DNA of 64,000 bases from NCBI GenBank assembly GCA_963818725.1, contig CAWFTU010000002.1, forward strand, positions 496,001 through 560,000. Reading direction: 5' to 3'. The notes under the pieces were generated by a model. That model searched no databases. It was not told the DNA's origin and saw only the letters and a program-made list of their open reading frames with translations. How positions within the stretch are numbered: the stretch's first letter is position 1; the number at the start of each line of letters is the position of its first letter. This document shows positions 23,332 through 32,537 of the stretch, piece by piece. This stretch comes from DATFDN01 sp963818725. GTDB taxonomy: Bacteria > Pseudomonadota > Alphaproteobacteria > Acetobacterales > Acetobacteraceae. The translations under genes and the position numbers were made by a program.

Positions 23332-24856
23332 GCGGCTTCTCCTCCGTGGCGGCGCCGACGGCGAGCGCCATCACCTGCTCCTCGGTTGCCCCCGCCGGCA
23401 GCTCTCCGGCAATCCGTCCGGCGCGCATCACCACGATCCGGTCCGCCACCCCGATGACCTCCGGCAAGTCTGAGGAGGCCATGAGGATCGCCCGCTTCCC
23501 GGCGACGTAGTCGCGCATCGCGCGGTATACGCCCGCCTTGGCGGCCACGTCGATGCCACGCGTCGGCTCGGCGAACAGCAGCAGGCGCGGTGCGCGCGTG
23601 AGCCAGCGGGCGATGATCGTCTTCTGCTGATTGCCCCCCGACAGCAACTCGACCGGGCCGCCGTACGCCGCCGGCCGCACGTCCGCCGATCGCAGCAGCG
23701 CGTCGGCCCGCCGTGGCGACAGCGCGCCCGCGAAGGCGTCGGAAAGCGAGAGGGCGAAGGCGCGCAAGGTGAGCAGCGCGTTGTCGCGCACGGACTGGCG
23801 CAGCGCGAGCCCCTCGCCCTTGCGGTCCTCGGAGAGGAAGCCGACGCCGGAGGCGATGGCCCTTCGCGGGGAGTTGATGACGACCGGCTTGCCGCCGAGC
23901 AGGACGCGGCCGGAGGTGAACGGCGAGTCGCCGAAAATAGCGCGCGCCAGCAGCGACTTTCCCGAGTCCTCAAGCCCCGCCACGGCCACGATCTCGCCCG
24001 CGCGCACGGTGAGATCAATATCCGATAGCGCACCGTTGCCGGCGCGCTCGACGCGCAGCACCTCCTCGCCGGACGCATCGGAAAGCGGCGCCGGATACAT
24101 CTCGGAGATCTCGCGCCCGACCATCATGCGCACGATGTCCGGTACGCTCAACCTCTCGCGCGGGGCTGTTCCCACGTTGCGTCCGTCCTTGAGCACGGTG
24201 ACGCGGTCGGCGATGGCCATCACCTCGGCCATGCGGTGGGAGATGTAGATCAGCGCCACGCCATCGGCGCGCAGCCGGCGCACCAGCGCGAGCAGCCGCT
24301 CCGACTCCACTGCGTCGAGCGCTGCCGTCGGTTCGTCGAGCACCAGGATGCGCGCCGCGAGCCCGAACGCCTTCGCGATCTCGACGGTTTGCATCTCGTG
24401 GATGGTGAGTCGGCTACAGGGCAGATTGGGGTCGATCGGCGAGGCGAGGCGCGCGAGCAGTTCGCGCGCGCCGCGGCGCATGGCGGCGCGATCCAGCAGG
24501 CCATAGCGCGCCGGCTCCCGACCGAGGAACAGGTTTTCCGCGACCGTCCGGTCGGGCAGGAGGCTCAGCTCCTGATGAATAATGCCGATCCCGGCCTCGC
24601 GCGCTTCCAGCGGATGGCCGAAGCGCACGGGGTTCCCGTCGATCAGCACCGTCCCGGCATCGGGCGGGTAGATGCCCCCTAGCACCTTTATCAATGTCGA
24701 CTTGCCGGCGCCGTTCTCGCCACAGATGACATGCACCTCGCCGGCGCGACAGTCGAACGAGACGTTGTCAAGCGCGCGCACGCCGGGAAATGCCTTGTCG
24801 ATGCCACGCATTTCCAACCGCGGCGGAGCGAGGCCACTGTCAACTGGCATGTTCAA
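23318..24856 (-). CDS. Rbs-type ABC transporter ATP-binding protein (two nucleotide-binding domains)
   Basis: A 512-residue RbsA/MglA-type ATPase with two tandem ABC domains. Domain 1 has CGENGAGKSTLIKVLGGIYP and ILVLDEPTAALDAVESERL. Domain 2 has a degenerate Walker A (GLEDSGKSLLARAIFG), as is usual for the family, the signature LSGGNQQKTIIARWL and LLLFAEPTRGIDVAAKAG. It starts at ATG 24856 (ATG 24850 possible), 39 bases after the NMT1-type binding protein, so it may share one long transcript with the pyrimidine genes. Confidence 0.92.
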   Translation of the reverse strand: MNMPVDSGLAPPRLEMRGIDKAFPGVRALDNVSFDCRAGEVHVICGENGAGKSTLIKVLGGIYPPDAGTVLIDGNPVRFGHPLEAREAGIGIIHQELSLLPDRTVAENLFLGREPARYGLLDRAAMRRGARELLARLASPIDPNLPCSRLTIHEMQTVEIAKAFGLAARILVLDEPTAALDAVESERLLALVRRLRADGVALIYISHRMAEVMAIADRVTVLKDGRNVGTAPRERLSVPDIVRMMVGREISEMYPAPLSDASGEEVLRVERAGNGALSDIDLTVRAGEIVAVAGLEDSGKSLLARAIFGDSPFTSGRVLLGGKPVVINSPRRAIASGVGFLSEDRKGEGLALRQSVRDNALLTLRAFALSLSDAFAGALSPRRADALLRSADVRPAAYGGPVELLSGGNQQKTIIARWLTRAPRLLLFAEPTRGIDVAAKAGVYRAMRDYVAGKRAILMASSDLPEVIGVADRIVVMRAGRIAGELPAGATEEQVMALAVGAATEEKPRAPV

Positions 24857-24895
24857 GCGTGCGACGGACCATATGACCCTTGAATCCTCGCTCCC

Positions 24896-25906
24896 TTACT
24901 TGCCGCTCGCCTTGTCCCAGACCGCGTGTGTCCACGCGCCCTCTGGCTGCCTCGTAATCACCGGGTCCGACTTGGAGGAAAGGAGCACACTGACCGTGCG
25001 CTCGTAGGCGGCGGGGTCCAGATAGCCGAGACCGTGCCCGTTCTTGCCGGCGTCGACCAGCTTGGCGACATCGCCCATCATGTGCGTCTGGTGAATCTTG
25101 GTCTGCGCGCCGGTGGTGTCGGCCGCCAGCACGATCTTCACCGCCTCGTCCTGATGGTCGATCGCGTACTGCCAGCCTTTCAGCGACGCATTGGTGAAGC
25201 GCGCCAGCCGGTCGAGCATCGCCGGATCCTTGAGCTTCGCGTCGGTCGTGTAGAGACCGTCCTCCAGCGTCGCCACACCCTCGTTCTCATACCTGAAGAC
25301 GACCAGTTGCGCCGGCTTCATCCCGGCTTCGATGAGCTGCCAGTATTCGTTGTAGGTCATCGTGGAGATGCAGGCCGCCTGCTTTTGCAGCAGCGGATCA
25401 ACGTTGAAGCCCTGCTTGAGCACCGTCACGCCGTTCGGCCCGCCATTCGTGCTGTAGCCGAGCTTCGCCATCCAGGCGAGGAACGGGTACTCGTTTCCGG
25501 CGAACCACACGCCGAGCGTCTTGCCCTTGAAGTCCGCGGGCGTGCGCACGCCGCTGTCCTTGCGGCAGGTCAGCTCCAGGCCCGAACGCTGGAACACCTG
25601 CACGATGTTGACCAGCTTCACGCCCTTCTCGCGCGCGGCGAGCGCGGCCGGCATCCAGTCCACGATCACGTCGGCGCCGCCGCCGGCTATCACCTGCTCC
25701 GGCGCGATGTCAGGCCCGCCCGGCTTGATCGTCACGTCAAGCCCGGCATCCTTGTAGTAGCCCTTCGCCTGCGCGACGTAGTAGCCAGCGAACTGCGCGT
25801 CGGCGACCCATTTGAGCTGGATCGTCACCGGATCAGCGGCGCGCGCGGCCCCCAACCCGGCCAGCGCGAACACCGCCGTCGCAGCCGCCAACAGCAACCT
25901 TCTCAT
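24896..25906 (-). CDS. ABC transporter substrate-binding protein, NMT1/THI5-like
   Basis: Signal peptide MRRLLLAAATAVFALAGLGA is cut after ARA. The mature protein begins VTIQLKWVADAQFAGYYVAQ, the hallmark of NMT1-type proteins that bind pyrimidine- or thiamine-precursor-like ligands. It continues with GLDVTIKPGGPDIAPEQVIA, ADFKGKTLGVWFAGNEYPFL and QKQAACISTMTYNEYWQLI. It is 336 residues. Lying downstream of pyrimidine-degradation genes and beside its own two permeases and ATPase, it most likely takes up pyrimidines or hydantoin-like compounds; this is inference. Confidence 0.88.
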   Translation of the reverse strand: MRRLLLAAATAVFALAGLGAARAADPVTIQLKWVADAQFAGYYVAQAKGYYKDAGLDVTIKPGGPDIAPEQVIAGGGADVIVDWMPAALAAREKGVKLVNIVQVFQRSGLELTCRKDSGVRTPADFKGKTLGVWFAGNEYPFLAWMAKLGYSTNGGPNGVTVLKQGFNVDPLLQKQAACISTMTYNEYWQLIEAGMKPAQLVVFRYENEGVATLEDGLYTTDAKLKDPAMLDRLARFTNASLKGWQYAIDHQDEAVKIVLAADTTGAQTKIHQTHMMGDVAKLVDAGKNGHGLGYLDPAAYERTVSVLLSSKSDPVITRQPEGAWTHAVWDKASGK

Positions 25907-25936
25907 GTGCTTCCTCCCACTTGCGCTGCCGCCGCC

Positions 25937-26770
25937 CTACTCGCGGAATGACGGATGCCAGAACGTCGCCGCGCGCTCGATCAGCGCCAGCGCCGCGAAG
26001 CTCGCCGAGCCGAGCACCGCCGCGAGCGTGATTTCGGCCCACACCATGTCCATGTCCATCCGCGCGGCCTCCGTGGAGATGCGAAAGCCCATGCCGACGA
26101 TCGGCGTGCCGAAGAACTCGGCGACGATGGCGCCGATCAGCGCGAGCGTCGAGTTCAGCTTCAAGGCGGTGAAGATGAATGGCAGCGCGTTCGGCAGGCG
26201 CAGCTTCAGCATCGTCGGCCAGTAGCCGGCGCCGTAGCCGCGCATCAGGTCGCGCTCCATCGCGCCCGTGCTCTCCAGCCCGGCTATCGCATTGACCAGC
26301 ATCGGGAAGAACGTCATCACCACGACGACGGCGGCCTTGCTCTGCCAGCCGAAGCCGAACCACATGACCATGATCGGCGCGATGCCGACGATGGGCATGG
26401 CGGAGACGAGACTGCCGAGCGGCAGCACGCCGCGGCGCACGAACGGCGAGCGGTCCAGCGCGATCGCGGCAACCAGGCCCGCGCCGCAGCCGAACGCCCA
26501 GCCCGGCACAACGGAGCGCAGGAACGTCTGCACGACATCCGCGCCCAGTATCGGTAGATCGCGGCCAATTGCTCGCCCGATCGCGACCGGGCCGGGCAGC
26601 AGGATCTTCGGGATCGCATAGCCGTCACACGCGACCTGCCACAGCACCAGCAGCAGCAGGCCAAACAGCAGCGGCGTCGCGACCTGCCCCAAGCGCCCCT
26701 CGTGGCGCGACAGCAGCGCAAGCGCGAGCCCGCCGCCGAGCAGGATCGCCAGCAGCAGCGCCGTCGTCAC
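25937..26770 (-). CDS. ABC transporter permease (SsuC/TauC type, second)
   Basis: A 277-residue membrane protein of the BPD_transp_1 type. The EAA-type cytoplasmic loop is seen around MERDLMRGYGAGYWPTMLKL followed by RLPNALPFIFTALKL. Membrane segments include LATPLLFGLLLLVLWQV-like stretches near the N-terminus and STLALIGAIVAEFFGTPIVG. The start overlaps the upstream permease stop by ATGA. It pairs with the next gene upstream to form the NMT1-type importer channel. Confidence 0.88.
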   Translation of the reverse strand: MTTALLLAILLGGGLALALLSRHEGRLGQVATPLLFGLLLLVLWQVACDGYAIPKILLPGPVAIGRAIGRDLPILGADVVQTFLRSVVPGWAFGCGAGLVAAIALDRSPFVRRGVLPLGSLVSAMPIVGIAPIMVMWFGFGWQSKAAVVVVMTFFPMLVNAIAGLESTGAMERDLMRGYGAGYWPTMLKLRLPNALPFIFTALKLNSTLALIGAIVAEFFGTPIVGMGFRISTEAARMDMDMVWAEITLAAVLGSASFAALALIERAATFWHPSFRE

Positions 26771-27633
26771 AGCCGCCCGCCGCGCCGCGCCACCAGCGCG
26801 GCCTGCGCCAGATCGACGGCGGCGATTGCAAGCAGCGCCAACAGCGACGCCGCGATCAGCGCCGACCAGATCATCAGCGTCTGCCCGTAGTAGGAGCCGG
26901 TGAGCAGCCGCGCGCCGAGGCCCGCCTGGGCGCCCGTTGGCAGCTCCGCCACGATCGCGCCGACCAGCGCCAGCGAGGCCGCGATCTTCACGCTTGGGAA
27001 CAGGAATCCCATGGAAGCTGGCCAGCGCAGGTAGCGGAACACCTGATTTCCGCTCGCGCTGTAGGTGCGCATGAGGTCGCGTTGTAACGGATCGGGCGAG
27101 CGCAATCCCTTCACCATGCCGGTGACGATCGGAAAGAAGCTAAGATAGCCGGAGATCAGCGCCTTCGGCAAAAGCCCGGTCAGTCCCATGTTGCCGAGCG
27201 CGACCACGACCATCGGCGCGATCGCCAGCACCGGAACGGTCTGGCTCGCGATGATCCACAGCATCAGCGAGCGTTCCAGCACGCGCAGATGCACGATGCC
27301 GACGGCGATCACGATGCCCAGCGCCAGCGCGAACATGAAACCGGCGACCGCCGCGGCAGCGGTCACGCTGGCATGGTAGACAAGGCTCTTCGGGCTGGCG
27401 ACTGGCTCATCGAAAATGCTGCTCCACATCTCGCCCGCGATCTGGTGCGGCGCCGGCAGCAGTGGACGGTCGAGCGCGAGGGTCGATTGTACGATGTCCC
27501 AGTTCGTCGCGCCATCGTCGGCAAGGTTGCGCGCGAGGTCGAGGTTCAGCAGCACTGCGGCCGCGTACCAGACCGCGAGCACCGCCGCGAGCACGGTTAG
27601 GACCGGCGCCGCCTTGCTCCAAGCGCCGTGCAT
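26767..27633 (-). CDS. ABC transporter permease (SsuC/TauC type, first)
   Basis: A 288-residue permease with the loop DPLQRDLMRTYSASGNQVFR followed by YLRWPASMGFLFPSVKIAAS, which matches the conserved EAA contact region. An N-terminal membrane segment (VLTVLAAVLAVWYAAAVLL) and GAIVAELPTGAQAGLGARLL complete the pattern. Its start overlaps the ATPase stop by one base (27633), indicating coupling. Confidence 0.88.
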   Translation of the reverse strand: MHGAWSKAAPVLTVLAAVLAVWYAAAVLLNLDLARNLADDGATNWDIVQSTLALDRPLLPAPHQIAGEMWSSIFDEPVASPKSLVYHASVTAAAAVAGFMFALALGIVIAVGIVHLRVLERSLMLWIIASQTVPVLAIAPMVVVALGNMGLTGLLPKALISGYLSFFPIVTGMVKGLRSPDPLQRDLMRTYSASGNQVFRYLRWPASMGFLFPSVKIAASLALVGAIVAELPTGAQAGLGARLLTGSYYGQTLMIWSALIAASLLALLAIAAVDLAQAALVARRGGRL

Positions 27634-28466
27634 CAGTCGTAGCTATGGCCGGCGCGCAGCGCCGTGCGCACGCGGTGCGCCACACGCAGGAACGCCGGAG
27701 TTTCCCGCAGATCAAGCTCGCGCGCCTCGGGCAGATCGACATCGATCACCTCGACCACCTTGCCGGGCCGCGGCGATATCACCACGATGCGGGAGGAGAG
27801 ATACACCGCCTCCGGGATTGAATGGGTGACGAACACCACCGTCATCCCGGACTGGCGCCACAATACGCGCAGATGCTGGTTGAGGCCGTCGCGCGTGATC
27901 TCGTCGAGCGCGCCGAACGGCTCGTCCATCAGGAGTAGCTGCGGCTCGAAGCTGAGCGCGCGGGCAATTGAGACACGCTGTTGCATGCCGCCGGAAAGCT
28001 GCCAGGGGAAGCGTCGACGGAACTCGCGCAACCCCACCAGATCGAGATAACGCTCCGCCCGCGCGCGGCGCTCCGCCGTGGGCAGACCCATGATCTCCAG
28101 CGGCAGCATCACATTGCGCTCGACGCTACGCCACGGGTACAGTGCCGGCGCCTGGAACACGTAGCCGTAAGCGCGATCCAGCCGCGCACGCTCCGGCGTG
28201 GTGCCATTGACGACGAGCGACCCAGAGGTCGCGCGCTCCAGATCGGCGATGGCGCGCAGCAGCGTGGTCTTGCCGCAGCCGGACGGGCCGATCAGCGAGA
28301 CGAAGCTGCCCCGCGCGATGTCAAGGGACACGTCCTCCAGCGCCACCGTGCGCTGGCTGTCGGAGTCAAACACCACGCTAAGACTGCGCGCTTGCACCGC
28401 TGGCGGCGCGGCGACGGAGACCGCCGCGATGGGAGCTTGTTCCGCGAGGCGCAGGTCAGCCGGCAC
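27633..28466 (-). CDS. ABC transporter ATP-binding protein (SsuB/TauB type)
   Basis: A single ABC domain in 277 residues: Walker A IGPSGCGKTTLLRAIADLE, Q-loop GYVFQAPALYPW, signature LSGGMQQRVSIARALSF, Walker B LLLMDEPFGALDE and H-loop FVTHSIPEAVYLSSRIVVIS. It energises the NMT1-type importer. It overlaps the end of the hydantoinase/carbamoylase gene by 11 bases, tying transport to pyrimidine catabolism. Confidence 0.92.
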   Translation of the reverse strand: MPADLRLAEQAPIAAVSVAAPPAVQARSLSVVFDSDSQRTVALEDVSLDIARGSFVSLIGPSGCGKTTLLRAIADLERATSGSLVVNGTTPERARLDRAYGYVFQAPALYPWRSVERNVMLPLEIMGLPTAERRARAERYLDLVGLREFRRRFPWQLSGGMQQRVSIARALSFEPQLLLMDEPFGALDEITRDGLNQHLRVLWRQSGMTVVFVTHSIPEAVYLSSRIVVISPRPGKVVEVIDVDLPEARELDLRETPAFLRVAHRVRTALRAGHSYD

Positions 28467-29715
28467 GCGCGCGCTCGGCTAGTCGCTGGTTGGTGTCGAG
28501 CACCGCGCGCAACAGCACGTTGGCGCCCGCCGTGACCTGGTCCTTCTCGGTCTTCTCCAACTCATTGTGACTGAGCCCGCCTTCGCACGGCACGAAAATC
28601 ATCGAGGTCGGCGACACGCGCGCGACGTGGCAGGAATCATGGCCCGGGCCGGAGACGATCTCGCGCGCCGGATAGCCGAACACCTCGGCGGCACGCCGAA
28701 CCGCGTCGATGCAGTCGGGATCGAAGCGCACGGCAGGGCTGTCGAACACACGCTCGACCGCCACGTCCACGCGGCTCGCCCCCGCAATCGCGGTGATCCG
28801 CGCGCGCGCATCCTGTTCCATCCGCTCCACCACTTCGTCGCTGGGGTGCCGGAAGTCGATGCTGAAGAACACGTGCCCTGGAATGACATTGCGGCTGTTC
28901 GGGCGGCACTCGACGAGGCCCACAGTGCCGACGCCCTCGTGCCGGACCGCGATCTCGTTCACGGCCTGAATGATCCGCGCGGCGACAAGCATCGCGTCGC
29001 GGCGCAGGCTCATGGGCGTAGACCCAGAGTGGCCCTCGTTTCCGGTGACGGTCACATCGAACCAGCGCATCCCCTGCACGCCGGTGACGACGCCGATCGT
29101 CTTGCCCTCGGCCTCAAGGATTGGCCCCTGCTCGATGTGCAGCTCGAAATGCGCGCCCAGCCTGTGCGCGCCGCATGTCTCCGTTCCGCGATAGCCGATG
29201 CGCTCCAGTTCCTCGCCGAACCGCTTGCCCTCCCGGTCCTCCCGGCTGTCGGCGAACGCGCGCGTGTAAGCGCCAGCGAACACGCCGGAGCACAGCATCG
29301 CGGGAGCGAAGCGGCTGCCTTCCTCGTTGGTCCAGTTCACGACCTCCAGCGGCGCATGGGTCTCGATCTGAAGGTCGTTCAGCGTGCGGATGACCTCCAG
29401 CCCAGAGAGCACGCCGATGATGCCGTCGAACTTGCCGCCGGTGGGCTGCGTGTCGAGATGGCTGCCCATCGCGACCGGCGGCAGCGCGTTGTCGCGGCCG
29501 GGACGCCGGGCGAACATGTTGCCCACCTCGTCCACCGTCACCGTGCAGCCGGCCGCCTCGCAGGCGGCGCGGAGCCAGTCGCGCACTTGCCGGTCGAGAT
29601 CGGTCAGCGTCAGCCGCTTGATGCCGCCCTTCGGCGTGGCGCCGATCTGTGCCGTTTCCATGATCGACGCCCAGAGCCGCTCCGCGTTGACGGCGATGTT
29701 GGCGGGCGCGCTCAC
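28456..29715 (-). CDS. Zn-dependent amidohydrolase, hydantoinase/carbamoylase family (probable beta-ureidopropionase)
   Basis: An M20-type binuclear metal hydrolase of 419 residues. Metal and substrate motifs are MGSHLDTQPTGGKFDGIIG, NWTNEEGSRFAPAML, HFELHIEQGPILE, VTGNEGHSGSTPMSLRRDAM and SGPGHDSCHVARVSPTSMIF. The family hydrolyses N-carbamoyl amino acids or allantoate. Beside preTA and hydA, cleavage of N-carbamoyl-beta-alanine to beta-alanine, CO2 and ammonia is the likely reaction. GTG 29715 is chosen because it overlaps the preA stop (GTGA); the frame upstream of it is only preA sequence. Confidence 0.88.
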   Translation of the reverse strand: MSAPANIAVNAERLWASIMETAQIGATPKGGIKRLTLTDLDRQVRDWLRAACEAAGCTVTVDEVGNMFARRPGRDNALPPVAMGSHLDTQPTGGKFDGIIGVLSGLEVIRTLNDLQIETHAPLEVVNWTNEEGSRFAPAMLCSGVFAGAYTRAFADSREDREGKRFGEELERIGYRGTETCGAHRLGAHFELHIEQGPILEAEGKTIGVVTGVQGMRWFDVTVTGNEGHSGSTPMSLRRDAMLVAARIIQAVNEIAVRHEGVGTVGLVECRPNSRNVIPGHVFFSIDFRHPSDEVVERMEQDARARITAIAGASRVDVAVERVFDSPAVRFDPDCIDAVRRAAEVFGYPAREIVSGPGHDSCHVARVSPTSMIFVPCEGGLSHNELEKTEKDQVTAGANVLLRAVLDTNQRLAERARAG

Positions 29716-30992
29716 TCGGCCGCCTCCGGCACGCGCATCGGGTTGTTCGGGTGGTTGGTCCACACCAGCTTGGGCTTCGTTGCCCGCTGCGGTTGCATGG
29801 TGATGCAGCCCTCCACGGGGCAGACATGGGCGCATAGGTTGCAGCCGACACATTCCGAGTCGATCACCTCGTAGCGCCGCCTACCGTCCGCGCGCAGCGC
29901 CGCGATCGCCTGGTGCGCGGTGTCCTCGCACGCAATGTGGCAGAGGCCGCACTTGATGCAGAGAGCCTGGTCGATGCGTGCCAGCGTCTTGAAGTTCAGG
30001 TTCAGGTCGCTCCAGTGGACGTAATTCGGCACCGCGCGCCCCTGGAAGTTAGTGACGGTGCGATAGCCCTTTGTGTCCATCCAGTTGGACAGGCCATCGA
30101 TCATGTCGCCCGCGATGCGAAAGCCGTGGTGCATGGCGGCGGTGCATACCTGGACCGTGCCAGCGCCCATCGCGATGAACTCGGCGGCGTCGCGCCACGT
30201 GGAGATCCCGCCGATGCCGGAGATCGGCAACCCGCGCGTGACGTCGTCGCGCGCGATGTCGCCCACCATGCGCAGCGCGATCGGCTTGACCGCCGGGCCG
30301 CAATAGCCGCCATGCGTGCCCTGCCCGTCCACCACGGGCTCCGGCGCCATCGCGTCCAGATCGACGGCCGTGATCGACTGGACAGTGTTGATAAGGCTGA
30401 CGGCATCCGCCCCGCCCGCTTTCGCGGCGCGCGCGGGGGCGAGGATATTGGTGATATTGGGCGTGAGCTTCACGATCACCGGCAGGCGCGAATGCTGCTT
30501 GCACCACGCCGTCACCATTTCGACGTACTCCGGCACCTGCCCGACGGCGGAGCCCATGTTGCGCTCGCTCATACCGTGCGGGCAGCCGAAATTGAGCTCG
30601 ATGCCGTCGCAGCCGGTGTCCTCCACCGGCGGCAGGATCGCCTTCCAGCTCTCCTCGGTGCAGGGCACCATCAGGCTGACGACGAGGGCGCGGTCCGGCC
30701 AGTTGCGCTTCACGCGCCGGATCTCGTCGAGGTTGACGTGCAGCGGCCGGTCGGTGATCAGCTCGATGTTGCTGAAGCCGGCGACGCGCGCGCCGTTGTA
30801 GCTGACCGCGCCGTAGCGGCTGCACGTGTTCACGATCGGCGGGTCTTCCCCAAGCGTCTTCCACACCACGCCGCCCCAACCAGCCTCGAAGGCGCGGACG
30901 ACGTTGTACTCTTTGTCGGTCGGCGGCGCGGAGGCGAGCCAGAACGGGTTCGGCGACGTGATGCCGATGAAGTTGGTAGTCAGATCGGCCAT
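29712..30992 (-). CDS. preA: NAD-dependent dihydropyrimidine dehydrogenase subunit PreA
   Basis: The catalytic subunit reduces uracil and thymine to their 5,6-dihydro forms. The N-terminal FMN-binding dihydroorotate-dehydrogenase-like barrel includes NPFWLASAPPTDKEYNVVRA, the active-site Cys loop IELNFGCPHGMSERNMGSA, VIVKLTPNITNI and GIGGISTWRDAAEFIAMGA. The C-terminal domain has two [4Fe-4S] motifs, CIKCGLCHIACEDTAH and CVGCNLCAHVCPVEGCI. ATG 30992 starts the family-typical MADLTTNFIGI. At 426 residues the length is normal. It works with PreT, encoded 14 bases upstream. Confidence 0.93.
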   Translation of the reverse strand: MADLTTNFIGITSPNPFWLASAPPTDKEYNVVRAFEAGWGGVVWKTLGEDPPIVNTCSRYGAVSYNGARVAGFSNIELITDRPLHVNLDEIRRVKRNWPDRALVVSLMVPCTEESWKAILPPVEDTGCDGIELNFGCPHGMSERNMGSAVGQVPEYVEMVTAWCKQHSRLPVIVKLTPNITNILAPARAAKAGGADAVSLINTVQSITAVDLDAMAPEPVVDGQGTHGGYCGPAVKPIALRMVGDIARDDVTRGLPISGIGGISTWRDAAEFIAMGAGTVQVCTAAMHHGFRIAGDMIDGLSNWMDTKGYRTVTNFQGRAVPNYVHWSDLNLNFKTLARIDQALCIKCGLCHIACEDTAHQAIAALRADGRRRYEVIDSECVGCNLCAHVCPVEGCITMQPQRATKPKLVWTNHPNNPMRVPEAAE

Positions 30993-31006
30993 CGGTTCTG
31001 CCCCCT

Positions 31007-32416
31007 TTAGCCCATCAACTGCCGATGGATCGCCTCGGCCGCGACCTTGCCGTCCTGCACGGCGGACACCGTCAGATCGAGGCCGGCCACGCAGTCGCCG
31101 CCGGCATAGACGCGCCGCAGGGAGGTGCGGCGATCGGCGTCCACCGCGATCCGCTCCTCCTCGGTCGCCAGCGCCAGCGCGCCGTTCTGGCTTAGAGGAT
31201 CGGCGACGAACACCTGCCCCACCGCCTTGAGCACCATGTCGGCCACGAGCGTGAGGGTCTCCCCGGTCGGGAGCGCGCGGCCCGTTTCGTCCGCCCGCGT
31301 GCGCGCGAACTCCACCGCCGTCACCTGCCCGTTCTCGCCGAGCAGCCGGAGCGGCGTCGCCCAATGGCGGATGCGCACGCCGTGGGTCTGCGCCCACTCC
31401 TGTTCCTTCTCCGTGGCCGACATCTCGGCCGGCCCCCGGCGATAGACGATGGTCACGTCCTCCGCCCCCAGAAGGCGCGACTGCGTGGCGGCGTCGATCG
31501 CCGTGTTGCCGCCGCCGATCACGACCACGCGCCGGCCAACCGCCAGCGTGCCCTTGTCCGGAGCCTGCCGCAGCTCGGCGATGAAGTCGACGGCGTTCCG
31601 CACGCCCCCGAGCGTCTCCCCTTCCAGCCCAAGGGCTCGCACGCCGGCCTGGCCGATGCCCAGGAACACCGCATCGTACTCGCGCGCCAGCGCCGATACG
31701 GAGATGTCGCGCCCGAGCTGCTTGCCGCACTCAAGCGCGATCCCGCCGATGCCCAGGATAAAGTCCACCTCGCGCTGGGCGAAGTCGTCCGGCACCTTAT
31801 ACGCGGCGATGCCATACTCGTTCAGCCCGCCAGGCTTGGGCCTCGCCTCGAACACCGCCACCGCATGACCATGGCGGGCGAGACGGTGGGCGCAGGCGAG
31901 GCCCGCCGGACCGGCGCCGACCACCGCGACACGCTTCCCGGTGGGGGCGGCGCGGGTGAACGGCACGGGGTCGTCGTTCGCCATCAGCCAGTCGGTCGCG
32001 TGGCGCTGCAAGGCGCCGATGCGCACCGGCCGCCCCTCCTCCGCCATCCGCACGCAAGCGCCCTGACATAGCACCTCGGTCGGGCAGACGCGGGCGCAGG
32101 CGCCGCCGAAAATGTTGGCCTCCAGGATGGTCAGGGCCGAGCCGCGCAGGTTGGCTGTGGCGATGGCGCGGATGAAGCCGGGGATGTCGATGCCCGTGGG
32201 GCACGCCTCGATGCACGGCGCGTCATAGCAGAAATAGCAACGCTCAGCCTCCACCACCGCTTCGTGGCGGGAGAGCGGCGGGTGCGCGTCGGCGAAGTTC
32301 GCGGCCAGAGCCTCGGGCAGCAGGCGGCCGGGCCGGAGGTCTGGCGGGACGGGGTGTGGGACGTCGGCGGATGCGGTCACACGGTCGGCTCCAGAAAGGC
32401 TCGGCGCTTGTCTCAT
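31007..32416 (-). CDS. preT: Dihydropyrimidine dehydrogenase subunit PreT (FAD/NAD, Fe-S)
   Basis: The electron-input subunit resembles the glutamate synthase small chain. N-terminal Cys clusters are CYFCYDAPCIEACPTGIDIP and FGGACARVCPTEVLCQGACV. The FAD motif is VAVVGAGPAGLACAHRLARH and the NAD(P) motif is VVVIGGGNTAIDAATQSRL. The ending YAGGDCVAGLDLTVSAVQDG is the conserved FAD-closing loop. It is 469 residues. It is the first gene of the catabolic operon and divergent from hydA, so both promoters lie in 32417-32537. Confidence 0.92.
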   Translation of the reverse strand: MRQAPSLSGADRVTASADVPHPVPPDLRPGRLLPEALAANFADAHPPLSRHEAVVEAERCYFCYDAPCIEACPTGIDIPGFIRAIATANLRGSALTILEANIFGGACARVCPTEVLCQGACVRMAEEGRPVRIGALQRHATDWLMANDDPVPFTRAAPTGKRVAVVGAGPAGLACAHRLARHGHAVAVFEARPKPGGLNEYGIAAYKVPDDFAQREVDFILGIGGIALECGKQLGRDISVSALAREYDAVFLGIGQAGVRALGLEGETLGGVRNAVDFIAELRQAPDKGTLAVGRRVVVIGGGNTAIDAATQSRLLGAEDVTIVYRRGPAEMSATEKEQEWAQTHGVRIRHWATPLRLLGENGQVTAVEFARTRADETGRALPTGETLTLVADMVLKAVGQVFVADPLSQNGALALATEEERIAVDADRRTSLRRVYAGGDCVAGLDLTVSAVQDGKVAAEAIHRQLMG

Positions 32417-32537
32417 TCCGAAGCTAAGGGCATGCCACGCGCCTGCGTCAATGCGGTTTCTGCACCGGCATCATCTTGCCGAGCGCGGTGTCGGACGGCA
32501 TCGTCACCCATCGGACTGGCACAAGCGGAGTGGGACG
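32417..32537. promoter_or_regulatory. Bidirectional promoter region between preT and hydA
   Basis: The two divergent starts leave only 121 bases, so promoters for both the catabolic operon and hydA, and any shared operator, must be here. I see no convincing core promoter hexamers or palindrome; the assignment rests on gene layout. Confidence 0.4.
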